Shown piece after piece: positions 53,037 through 60,842 of a stretch of DNA of 64,000 nucleotides (the stretch's first letter is position 1; each line of letters begins with the position of its first letter). The notes beneath the pieces are model-generated. The model ran no database searches and was not told where the DNA came from. It saw nothing but the letters and a program-made list of their open reading frames with translations. Made by a program: the position numbers and the translations under genes. This stretch comes from Lachnospiraceae bacterium MC2017 (GTDB lineage Bacteria > Bacillota > Clostridia > Lachnospirales > Lachnospiraceae): positions 62,001-126,000 of the forward strand of contig KL370803.1 in the NCBI GenBank assembly GCA_000701625.1, written 5' to 3'.

Positions 53037-54524
53037 TCAGTTAACTGCCTTACCGTTTACATACAGTGTGTAGCCATTACTTACTATATTTGAAACATCT
53101 CCGTCAAAGGAAGTGATATAAGTATCTGCTGTCAGAGTCCAGGTGCTGTTCTCATCAAGAGTTACATTGACCTCGCCGACTTCTGTGGAAACAGATTCAC
53201 CTTTAGCATTTGTGATCTCGCCGCTGATAGAACCGGTAAACTCAGATCCATCTGTAAGATTAAGCGTAAGGGTTGAATTGCTGCCTACAAGAATTGTTCC
53301 TTCAAGAGTCTGCTTTACGGCATTAACAGTTGCGATGTTGTCAGCTCCGTTCCATCCATCATCGCAGACAGAAAGCAGAATGTTCTCAGAATCCGTATTT
53401 GTGATCTTTACATTATTCAAATTGATAACAGAGTTTGTGTTTGTTACGTGGAATACGTGACCACTCTTGCTTGTAAGGCTGCCGCCTGTCATGTCGAAAG
53501 TAGATGTACCGCTGTCAGCATCTCCTGACATAGACTGATAGATCATGATCGAGTCAAGAAATGTAGCATTGCCGTTCATCTCTGTATTATTAGCTGTCAT
53601 ATCACAGTCTTTAAGAGTTATTGAGTTCATTCCTTCAATGCATACACTTTCTGAAAGATTTGAAGTAAGCGTCGCATTTGAAACAGTGATGTCTGCAGTT
53701 GAGTAGATCGCAGGTGAGCCGAGACCGTTTGTCGTATAAGTCCCGCCGTCAACTGTTACCGTTCCGCCGCCGCGATCTGTACGGATAGAAGCTGATGACC
53801 GTCCACTTGTTTCAACTGTGAGGTTTGAAGCCTTTGTGATCCCGCCTCCGGTTGTCATGATACCGCCGGAACCATCACCTGTCGTTGTGATAGTCGAATC
53901 TGAGATCACTACTGTAGTTCCATCTCCGGCTGCACCGTTCTGACCGCCATTTCCACCATAAGAAAATACACCGTTTGCACCATCTGCATCAGAAGAAATA
54001 TCAGCACCGGTAATAGTGGTTGTAGAGCCGTCTTTTACAAGTACTGCAGCGTTCAGTCCGTAGAAATTGCAGCTGTCTCCGCCATCTGAATCACCGGTCT
54101 TACTTACGGTTGCATTTGAGATCGTTACATCATCAGATGTTGATATCAAAAGGGCACTTTCATCTGCAGTAGTGCTTTCATAGCTTTGTCCATCCTGAGA
54201 GTCGCTGCTTGTGATCTCTACTGCTCCTGAGTAATCTATGTCAGCGCTGCTCATTCCGCCGCCAAATCCGCCGCCCGGAGCACCGCCGGGAGCTCCTTCG
54301 GGTTTATCTCCACTTGGCGGTTCACCAGGAGCTTCCCCCTCTGGTTTCCCCGATTCTTCTCCAGGAGTCATTTCTTCTGTGGATGCAGTAGCTTCTGCTG
54401 TGGCTTCAGCAGCAGTTTCAGTCGCAGCTGCAACCGTTGACTTCTGTCCGCAAGCTGATAGAGACAAACACATAAGTACTATTGCTGCAGAAGGAATAAG
54501 TTTCTTTAATTCGATTCTCTTCAT
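53037..54524 (-). CDS. Beta-helix lipoprotein, paralogue of the 40.6 kb protein
   Basis: 495 residues, GAGGAG ribosome site. Lipoprotein signal ending CLSLSACGQ, then an Ala/Thr/Glu linker and a Pro/Gly/Glu patch with PGGAPGGGFGGG. Residues about 115-440 are short beta strands rich in Thr, Ser, Gly and Asn: GANGVFSYGGN, GGIMTTGGGITKASNL, ASIRTDRGGGTVTVDGG, GSPAIYSTADITVSNATL. The same strings occur in order in the protein at 40.6-42.4 kb, so the two are paralogues; this one has a lipid anchor and lacks the Big2 domain. Likely a surface-attached beta-helix; ligand unknown. Confidence 0.82.
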   Translation of the reverse strand: MKRIELKKLIPSAAIVLMCLSLSACGQKSTVAAATETAAEATAEATASTEEMTPGEESGKPEGEAPGEPPSGDKPEGAPGGAPGGGFGGGMSSADIDYSGAVEITSSDSQDGQSYESTTADESALLISTSDDVTISNATVSKTGDSDGGDSCNFYGLNAAVLVKDGSTTTITGADISSDADGANGVFSYGGNGGQNGAAGDGTTVVISDSTITTTGDGSGGIMTTGGGITKASNLTVETSGRSSASIRTDRGGGTVTVDGGTYTTNGLGSPAIYSTADITVSNATLTSNLSESVCIEGMNSITLKDCDMTANNTEMNGNATFLDSIMIYQSMSGDADSGTSTFDMTGGSLTSKSGHVFHVTNTNSVINLNNVKITNTDSENILLSVCDDGWNGADNIATVNAVKQTLEGTILVGSNSTLTLNLTDGSEFTGSISGEITNAKGESVSTEVGEVNVTLDENSTWTLTADTYITSFDGDVSNIVSNGYTLYVNGKAVN

Positions 54525-54667
54525 AATTTTTGCTCCTCGTCTAAAAACTCAATGAACTGTGTTGGAAGAATGATAAACAGAGAACCTTAAATTAAACTTA
54601 GAAGCATTTGTATACGATATATATTTAAAGATTTTTCAAAAATTCCGATTTGGAGAGGATGGAACCG

Positions 54668-56683
54668 ATGTACTATGCAAGTTTTGGAATTCTGGCAGTA
54701 ATACTTCATTTAATAATTAATAATAGAATACTTACCGGTAAAAAGAAGTGGCATTTACAAGGCGCTTATTTTCGATATGGTCAGTTCCTTAATGCAATTC
54801 TTGTTTTTTATGTATCAGATCTGCTGTGGGGATTCATTTTCGATGCAAAATTAAGGTTTTTGGCTTACGTAGATACATCTCTGTTTTTTGCAGCTATGGC
54901 TGTTTCTGTTCTTTTATGGACCAGATTTGTCGTGGCTTATGTAGATGCGCATGGAGTCCGCGCCAATATCTTTAGCGCAGCAGGATGGCTGATCTTTGGA
55001 TTTGTGCTGGTTCATCTTGTCGTAAATATCTTCAATCCTATAATATTTTGGTTTTCGGAAGACATGGATTATTATCCGGGAATTATCAGATATATGTTAT
55101 TAGCAGCACAGGTTATCCTTTTTGTTTCAACATCAGTTCACTCCTTCTTTGTTTCAAGAAAAAAATCAGGCATACAGAAAAGACACTATTTTACTATCTG
55201 TGTGTCAGGTCTGGTAATGGCGTTATTCATAATATTTCAGTCTTTTAATCCCTTAGCACCGTTTTACACAATAGGATGTCTTTTTGCTAACTGCCTGGTT
55301 CATGTTTTTATTGAGGAAGACGAGAAAAACGAACTGCACCGAATAGCGAAAGAAACCGGCAAAGAAAAAGAGAGATACAGCCAGATAGCAAATAGTCTCG
55401 CAAGAGATTATGATGCGATTTTCTATATCTCGATAGACAGCGGAAAATATTACGAACTGTCCGTTAGTGATATGTATAAATCTATGAAGGTTCCACAAAA
55501 GGGCAGTGATTTTTATGAAGAGACGCGGGCGAATGCACGAAGATATGCGCATCCGGACGATAGAAACTTTGCAGAAAGTTTCTATTACAAAGAGGTAATG
55601 CTTGAAAAACTCAAGGGGCAGAAATCATACTCCTATCGATACAGGATCATGGTCGGAGGACACCCTAGATATTTCCAATTTATTGTAATGCTTTCCAGTG
55701 ACGGCAAGCATTTCATACTATGTGATAAAGATATAAGCGACACAATAACTGCTGAAACAGCATTTCTCGAGAAGCAGAAGACTCAGATAACATTTTCAAA
55801 TATTGCAGAAAGCCTTGCTGCAAACTACGATATGCTATTCTACGTTGATATCAGAAATAACAGTTATGCAGGATATAATTCCAATAATAGTTTGGGAAAA
55901 TTGAATTTAGAGCAGCTCGGTGAGGATTTCTTTGAAGACACCATGAAAAATATGGGGCATTTCATTCATCCTCAAGACCGCGAAAAGCTTGTCATGACCC
56001 TTGATAAAGATCATTTTTTAACGGCTCTCGAAGACAGAAAACAGTTGAATCTGGAATATAGTTTTCTTGTAAATGAAAAGATACAGTATATCAGGATGTC
56101 AGTCAGAAAAATAAGTGATGGACATCATCTGATCATCTGTATCGAAAATATTGATGATGAGATCAAAAAGGAAGCCGAGATAGCCAGAGCACTGCAAACA
56201 GAAAAAGATATGGCAAGACGTGATGAGCTTACGAGAGTAAAAAACAAGCTGGCTTTTGATGAATTTGAAAAATCTATTCAGAACAATCTTGATAAAGGTG
56301 GAGAGAAGCAGGCTTTTGCCATTGTGGTATGTGACCTGAACGACTTAAAAAAGATCAATGATACGCAGGGACATAAAGCCGGTGATGAGTACATCAAAAC
56401 ATCCGCGAAGCTTTTATGCAATGTTTTCGACCACAGCCCTGTATTCCGCATAGGCGGAGATGAATTTGCTATTTTCTTAAGCGATGAAGACTACTCAGCA
56501 AGGCATCAGCTCATAGAAGAAATACAAAAACACTCGCTTGCAAATATTGCAAAGCACGAAGGTCCAGTGATCGCGATCGGCATGGCAGAATACATACCGG
56601 AAACCGACCGGAATGTAACAGAAATCTTTGAACGCGCTGATCAATTGATGTATAAGAGCAAGAAAGAGTTGAAGCGTCTTTAA
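54668..56683 (+). CDS. Membrane diguanylate cyclase
   Basis: About 671 residues from the ATG at 54668, 9 bases after GGAGAGG; the two earlier start codons lie on that ribosome site. Seven hydrophobic helices fill residues 1-210, a 7TM sensor-like region. Two PAS-like repeats follow, each beginning with an AN(S/Y)LA.DYDxxFYxxI pattern (about 235 and 375). The GGDEF domain starts RRDELTRVKNKLAF; the active site FRIGGDEF gives residues 596-600. Makes cyclic di-GMP from an extracellular or membrane signal. The 143-base divergent gap to the beta-helix gene shows no clear promoter. Confidence 0.9.
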   Translation: MYYASFGILAVILHLIINNRILTGKKKWHLQGAYFRYGQFLNAILVFYVSDLLWGFIFDAKLRFLAYVDTSLFFAAMAVSVLLWTRFVVAYVDAHGVRANIFSAAGWLIFGFVLVHLVVNIFNPIIFWFSEDMDYYPGIIRYMLLAAQVILFVSTSVHSFFVSRKKSGIQKRHYFTICVSGLVMALFIIFQSFNPLAPFYTIGCLFANCLVHVFIEEDEKNELHRIAKETGKEKERYSQIANSLARDYDAIFYISIDSGKYYELSVSDMYKSMKVPQKGSDFYEETRANARRYAHPDDRNFAESFYYKEVMLEKLKGQKSYSYRYRIMVGGHPRYFQFIVMLSSDGKHFILCDKDISDTITAETAFLEKQKTQITFSNIAESLAANYDMLFYVDIRNNSYAGYNSNNSLGKLNLEQLGEDFFEDTMKNMGHFIHPQDREKLVMTLDKDHFLTALEDRKQLNLEYSFLVNEKIQYIRMSVRKISDGHHLIICIENIDDEIKKEAEIARALQTEKDMARRDELTRVKNKLAFDEFEKSIQNNLDKGGEKQAFAIVVCDLNDLKKINDTQGHKAGDEYIKTSAKLLCNVFDHSPVFRIGGDEFAIFLSDEDYSARHQLIEEIQKHSLANIAKHEGPVIAIGMAEYIPETDRNVTEIFERADQLMYKSKKELKRL

Positions 56684-56710
56684 TTGCTCGCAAGTAATTT
56701 ACAAAAAATT

Positions 56711-56750
56711 GCCGTTTAACAGTACCGTTAACTGTTAAACGGCATTTTTT
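56711..56750 (+). terminator. Terminator after GGDEF gene
   Basis: GCCGTTTAACAGT (56711-56723) and ACTGTTAAACGGC (56731-56743 region), a perfect 13-base stem, then TTTTTT. Confidence 0.93.
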
Positions 56751-56772
56751 CTGTTATAGTAGATACATATTT

Positions 56773-56886
56773 TGATGTCAGGGTCAAAAGGTCAAAATCC
56801 GTTACGTGAGCGAGCTGGAAGCGAGTGAACAGTAACCAATCCGTGACATCAGTAAGGGGCAAAATTTACTTTTGACCCTTACATCA
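56773..56886. repeat. Long inverted repeat carrying a 36-bp repeat copy
   Basis: Outer arms TGATGTCAGGGTCAAAAG (56773-56790) and CTTTTGACCCTTACATCA (56869-56886) differ by one base. Inside lie a copy of the GTTACGTGAGCGAGC element (56801-56836) and GTAAGGGGCAA. The element ends 19 bases before the SGNH gene start and would be in its leader. Confidence 0.85.
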
Positions 56887-56905
56887 TTTTTGGGAGGAAT
56901 GATCG

Positions 56906-57748
56906 ATGAAAATACTTTTTATAGGTAATAGTCATACCTATATGAATGACTTGCCCGAACTAACCCGGGAAATGATCGAAAATGCTGCAGGCACGAGCTG
57001 TGAAGTTTTTATGCTGGCATATTCTGCAAGATCACTCAAATGGCATATGGGAGAGGAATATTTCTCAGAAAGGTTTAACATACTTCATGGGGGATATGAT
57101 TACTGTGTTATTCAGGAACAGGCACATCCCATGGTTGACGTAAATGACACGATTACTTACACTGATAAAATAATTGAGCTCTGCCGAAAAGTGAATACTA
57201 AACCTGTTATTTTTGAAACATGGGCCGAAAAAGCAAAACCTGAAAATCAGAAAGAAATGAATCGCAGATATCAGGAACTTTCCAAAAATCAGGGTGTAAT
57301 ATTGGCTCCGATCGGCGAAATATGGAGTGCAGTTAACGACGAAGCCCAAAATATTCCGAATGCTGATCTGTACTGGATAGATGGAGCACATGCTTCTGCA
57401 ATTGGCGACTATCTGACCGCTATGGTTCTTACCAGGACAATAACCGGAAAACTACCGGATGATAATTTCTTAAGAGCATACGATTTTACACTTCCTGACG
57501 ATGATTGGCTTCATGTAAAAGAAAATGTCGATGACGAGATCATTGAAATCCCCTTAAAAGTAGCACATATGATCAGAAAGTGTGTAAAGAATCACGACGC
57601 TTTTGCCAATTCCGCTGCAAGCGGAATTGGCAAAACAGCAGAAAAGCTTGAGGAGTATGTAAAAGGCGCTGCCTCAGTAGAAGCAAAGCTGGTACATAAT
57701 GCTTCTGAAGTAGAAAACTGGAAAAAGGGGAAAATATACGTCATATGA
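56906..57748 (+). CDS. SGNH/GDSL-like hydrolase
   Basis: 280 residues, GGGAGGA ribosome site. KILFIGNSHTYMNDLP gives the block I Ser in a GNSHT variant; VIQEQAHPM follows and WIDGAHASAIGDYLTA holds the block V Asp-x-x-His. No signal peptide, so probably an intracellular esterase or acetylhydrolase of the DUF4886-like kind. It overlaps the next gene by 4 bases. A perfect 15-base inverted repeat lies in its coding region near residue 235 and encodes FANSAASGIGK. Substrate unknown. Confidence 0.8.
   Translation: MKILFIGNSHTYMNDLPELTREMIENAAGTSCEVFMLAYSARSLKWHMGEEYFSERFNILHGGYDYCVIQEQAHPMVDVNDTITYTDKIIELCRKVNTKPVIFETWAEKAKPENQKEMNRRYQELSKNQGVILAPIGEIWSAVNDEAQNIPNADLYWIDGAHASAIGDYLTAMVLTRTITGKLPDDNFLRAYDFTLPDDDWLHVKENVDDEIIEIPLKVAHMIRKCVKNHDAFANSAASGIGKTAEKLEEYVKGAASVEAKLVHNASEVENWKKGKIYVI
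57601..57635. repeat. Perfect 15-bp inverted repeat inside the SGNH gene
   Basis: TTTTGCCAATTCCGC (57601-57615), loop TGCAA, GCGGAATTGGCAAAA (57621-57635). It leaves the reading frame open. The arms resemble the GGATTTTGCC/GGCAAAATCC hairpin at 22.9 kb. Confidence 0.95.
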
Positions 57749-58563
57749 AACAATACATGTTGCCGGCAGTATTGTTGTCGATATTTGAGATAGTAGCCGT
57801 AACATTATGTATAACTAAGGATAACCTGTTTTACCTGTTCAATTTCAGCTATATAGGTATCTCCATTTCGCTTGGAGTGTTTCTGTTTATTAGAAAATAT
57901 AAATATGCGCGGCGCATAGTACAACTGCTCGTCGGTTTATATATGCTGATCTATCTGGGGTTGATCTGCCGCGAAAATATGCAGATCGAGGGATTTTGGT
58001 ATTACCTCTTTAGCGGTGTCTTTGAGGCAGCAACAATACATTATGCTGTGGCAAAGATATTCGGTCCATTGCTTTTCGGACGTGGATGGTGCGGATATGC
58101 CTGCTGGACAGCGATGGTCTTGGATTTTCTCCCTTATAAGACGTCTAAAGAACCAAGGCGAAACCTGGAGTGGATCCGTTATATCACTTTTTCCGCATCG
58201 CTTGTATTTGTATCAGCATTATTTTTATATAAAGTAACTAATCTCGAGCATATTATGTTTTTTGCTTTTATAGCCGGGAATATCATATACTACGGAATCG
58301 GCATAGGACTGGCATTTGCACTTAAGGATAACAGAGCATTTTGTAAATACATTTGTCCCGTAACAGTGTTCTTAAAACCGATGAGCTATTTTTCATTGAT
58401 ACGGATAAAATGCGATAAAGAAAAATGTGTATCCTGCGGCAAATGTAAACAAGTTTGCCCGATGGATGTAGATATTACCGATAATTCAAGAAAACGCAAA
58501 AATGGAACGGAGTGCATCCTCTGCATGGAATGTGTAAAAAACTGCCCGAAAGGTGCACTGTGA
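57745..58563 (+). CDS. Membrane polyferredoxin (NapH/YccM-like)
   Basis: 272 residues. About six hydrophobic helices, with FGRGWCGYACW between helices 4 and 5 and FCKYICPVTVFLKP before the last part, the conserved Cys loops of NapH/NosR-like proteins. The C-terminus holds two 4Fe-4S clusters: CVSCGKCKQVCPMD and CILCMECVKNCP. It should carry electrons between membrane and soluble donors. Four-base overlap with the SGNH gene suggests cotranslation, though no reductase partner is encoded nearby. Function uncertain. Confidence 0.82.
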   Translation: MKQYMLPAVLLSIFEIVAVTLCITKDNLFYLFNFSYIGISISLGVFLFIRKYKYARRIVQLLVGLYMLIYLGLICRENMQIEGFWYYLFSGVFEAATIHYAVAKIFGPLLFGRGWCGYACWTAMVLDFLPYKTSKEPRRNLEWIRYITFSASLVFVSALFLYKVTNLEHIMFFAFIAGNIIYYGIGIGLAFALKDNRAFCKYICPVTVFLKPMSYFSLIRIKCDKEKCVSCGKCKQVCPMDVDITDNSRKRKNGTECILCMECVKNCPKGAL

Positions 58564-58634
58564 TCCATTTAAAAAGCAGCGAAAGAAATGCACTACGTTC
58601 ATTGGACGCGAGTGGATAGGAAGAACCTACGGCT

Positions 58635-58672
58635 CCCGCGCTTGCGCGGAGAATTCGATAAAGTCGGATTCT
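58635..58672 (-). repeat. Dispersed repeat AGAATC...GCGCAAG, copy 2
   Basis: Minus-strand reading AGAATCCGACTTTATCGAAT then TCTCCGCGCAAGCGCGG; compare 34429-34463. It precedes the extended -10 of the rtcB leader. Confidence 0.65.
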
Positions 58673-58673
58673 G

Positions 58674-58682
58674 TGTTATAAT
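58674..58682 (+). promoter_or_regulatory. Extended -10 promoter before the rtcB leader
   Basis: TGTTATAAT, 100 bases before the leader peptide ORF. A -35 box near 58654 (TTCGAT) is weak. A dispersed repeat copy (58635-58672) lies immediately upstream. Confidence 0.5.
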
Positions 58683-58781
58683 CAGATGTATCCTATCGTA
58701 AACTGCAGATTTATCTGACGTTTATAATAGCTACAACAAATCAATTCAGTGTGCTCATGATGAGCAGAAAGGAGGACGATC

Positions 58782-58859
58782 ATGAAACATATGACGACCA
58801 CAAAAAACAGTAACTTAACAAACTACAGAGGCATGATTGTCCGCTATCGATTTTCCTGA
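58782..58859 (+). CDS. Putative 25-residue leader peptide
   Basis: ATG at 58782 with a very strong AAAGGAGG site 6 bases upstream, 25 codons, stop TGA at 58857. The product MKHMTTTKNSNLTNYRG... has no known domain and ends RYRFS. It precedes two overlapping hairpins and rtcB, the layout of a translation-coupled attenuator. It may alternatively be a small functional protein, or not translated. Confidence 0.55.
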   Translation: MKHMTTTKNSNLTNYRGMIVRYRFS

Positions 58860-58892
58860 TCATTCTATCAGATTTTTCATGGATAATAGATA

Positions 58893-58937
58893 AGGCTGGA
58901 CAGGTATAAGCCTCTGGGGATTTTTAGAGGTGTTTTT
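58893..58937 (+). promoter_or_regulatory. Alternative hairpins (attenuator-like) before rtcB
   Basis: AGGCT (58893-58897) can pair with AGCCT (58909-58913). CCTCT (58911-58915) can pair with AGAGG (58926-58930), followed by TGTTTTT. Both use CCT at 58911-58913, so only one forms at a time; the second resembles a weak terminator strengthened by G-U pairs. Confidence 0.45.
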
Positions 58938-58976
58938 AACTCAAAAAGAGTGGGACACTTCGACGGAGGTTTTATT

Positions 58977-60110
58977 TTGATACCGGTAAAAGGTAAATAT
59001 ACAGAAGCATATATTATGTGCGATCAGTCTCTTGCAGGAGCTGACATTGACCAATACGCGATCGCCCAGATACAGATGATCTGCGACAACAAGGCATCTG
59101 AAGGCGCAATTATCAGAGTCATGCCCGATGTTCATCCGGGTAAAGTAGGTCCTATCGGACTTACAATGACGATCACAGACACTATCCTTCCTTCACTTGT
59201 TGGTATTGATATTGGCTGCGGAATGTATGCTGTGAAGATCGGAAAGTTCCGAAACGACTATCAGAAGCTTGATACAGTAATCAGAGACAACGTTCCAGTG
59301 GGATTCAAGATCAGAAGTAAAGTGCACAGAGATGCGGAATTTGATCTTACGAGACTTGCCTGCTGCAAGCACATCCGCAGTGATAAGGCTCTCCTTAGCA
59401 TTGGCACACTTGGCGGCGGTAATCATTTCATAGAGCTTGATCAGGATGATAATAAGGATGTCTACATGATAATACACAGCGGCAGCCGACATCTCGGTAA
59501 GGAAGTCGCTGAGTACTATATGGAAGCAGGACAGAGGGAGCTCAAGGATAAAGGGATCACGGATGTACCCTATGAGATGACATATCTTTCCGGAAGGCTT
59601 ATGGAGGATTATCTTCACGACCTTGAAGTTGTGCAGGAGTATGCTGAGTTAAACCGCAGGGTTATAGCATCTGAAATCCTTAAGGGTATGAAATGGAAGG
59701 AAAAAGAAACTGTTTCTTGCATTCATAACTATGTTGATTTTTCAGGAAATCTTCCCCTTCTCAGAAAGGGTGCTATTTCTGCAAAGAAAGATGAGGATGT
59801 GATCATACCCATTAACATGAAGGATGGGGTGATCCTTGGTAAAGGACTCGGAAACAAGGATTGGAACGATTCAGCTCCTCACGGCAGTGGAAGGATCGCA
59901 TCAAGAGATAATGTGAGAAATAACCATACTGTGTCTGAATTTAAGTCAGAAATGAAGGGCGTTTATACAACCTGCATAGGTGCAGATACACTTGACGAAG
60001 CTCCTTTTGCTTACAGAAGAATAGATTATATCAAAGAGGCAGTAAGGGACACAGTAGAAATGAATAAGCAATTAAAGCCTCTCTACAACTATAAGGGAGG
60101 TAATAAATGA
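58977..60110 (+). CDS. rtcB: RNA-splicing ligase RtcB family protein
   Basis: 377 residues from the TTG at 58977, 7 bases after CGGAGG; a GTG at 58950 lies before that site. Start VKGKYTEAYIM is usual for the short RtcB form. Metal and GTP-site motifs: MPDVHPGKVGPIG, GIDIGCGMYA (Cys and Asp of the Mn site), GGGNHFIELDQD, IHSGSRHLG and, near the end, HGSGRIASR with the His that is guanylylated in this family. Joins RNA 3'-phosphate or 2',3'-cyclic phosphate to 5'-OH. Pairing with prfH (4-base overlap) marks it as the RtcB2 type, which is linked by published work to repair of cleaved 16S rRNA. Confidence 0.93.
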   Translation: MIPVKGKYTEAYIMCDQSLAGADIDQYAIAQIQMICDNKASEGAIIRVMPDVHPGKVGPIGLTMTITDTILPSLVGIDIGCGMYAVKIGKFRNDYQKLDTVIRDNVPVGFKIRSKVHRDAEFDLTRLACCKHIRSDKALLSIGTLGGGNHFIELDQDDNKDVYMIIHSGSRHLGKEVAEYYMEAGQRELKDKGITDVPYEMTYLSGRLMEDYLHDLEVVQEYAELNRRVIASEILKGMKWKEKETVSCIHNYVDFSGNLPLLRKGAISAKKDEDVIIPINMKDGVILGKGLGNKDWNDSAPHGSGRIASRDNVRNNHTVSEFKSEMKGVYTTCIGADTLDEAPFAYRRIDYIKEAVRDTVEMNKQLKPLYNYKGGNK

Positions 60111-60721
60111 TAATACAGCTTAGTTCAGGTATGGGACCTGTAGAATGCAGAGTTGCTGTGGGCGGTATATGCAGGAGTCTTCTTGATGAATTTCCGGAAC
60201 TTGAGGTGGTAACAGGTACAAAAGGTGAAGTTGAGGGCTCTTTTTCATCAGTGATATTGTCATCGGATAGTGATCTTTCAGAGCTTGAGGGTACTATGGA
60301 ATGGATATGTAAGAGCAGCTACCGACCGGGACACAAGAGAAAGAACTGGTTCATTGATGTCAGCATCATTCCTGATGCTGCTCAGGTGGATGAAAAGATA
60401 AAGGAAAGTGACCTAAAAATTGAGTCGTTTCATTCAGGGGGGCCCGGCGGACAGAATGTAAATAAAGTCGAAACAGGAATCCGCATTATTCATCTCCCTA
60501 CCGGAATAACAGTTACTTCTACGCGGGAAAGAAGTCAATTTATGAATAAGCAGGACGCGCTTAAGAAACTCTCTGCGATCCTGAAACAAACAAATTCTGC
60601 CGGAAGAGACCGTCAGAAGAATGAGGCATGGAGCAGACACGCACAGATAACAAGAGGAAATCCGATAAGGATCTATGAAGGAAAGAATTTTAAGCTTACC
60701 TTTCGAAGGGAAATAAAGTAA
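60107..60721 (+). CDS. prfH: Peptide chain release factor homologue PrfH
   Basis: 204 residues. The GGQ catalytic loop SGGPGGQNVNKVETGIRI is present, and the downstream TSTRERSQFMNKQDAL is the usual RF pattern, but the codon-recognition domain of RF1/RF2 is missing, as in PrfH/ArfB-like proteins. Expected to release peptides on ribosomes damaged at the decoding centre so the paired RtcB can reseal the rRNA. Overlaps rtcB in an ATGA and ends in a terminator. Confidence 0.93.
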   Translation: MIIQLSSGMGPVECRVAVGGICRSLLDEFPELEVVTGTKGEVEGSFSSVILSSDSDLSELEGTMEWICKSSYRPGHKRKNWFIDVSIIPDAAQVDEKIKESDLKIESFHSGGPGGQNVNKVETGIRIIHLPTGITVTSTRERSQFMNKQDALKKLSAILKQTNSAGRDRQKNEAWSRHAQITRGNPIRIYEGKNFKLTFRREIK

Positions 60722-60742
60722 ATAAAATAGGATGAACTATAG

Positions 60743-60775
60743 CGGGAATGACAGATGATGTCATTCCCGTTTGGT
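60743..60775 (+). terminator. Terminator after prfH (GGGAATGACA family, copy 1)
   Basis: CGGGAATGACA (60743-60753), loop GATGA, TGTCATTCCCG (60759-60769), then TTTGG. First of three near-identical hairpins in 2.5 kb. Confidence 0.9.
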
Positions 60776-60842
60776 ATAATTAAAATATAGACGTTAAAAT
60801 TTTTTGCTGAAAAGCGGAAAGTATTTCAGGAGGAATTTGCTG

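Noticed and set aside
58893-58937. Small tRNA-like or riboswitch aptamer before rtcB
   Set aside because: No conserved aptamer strings or cloverleaf; only short alternative hairpins.
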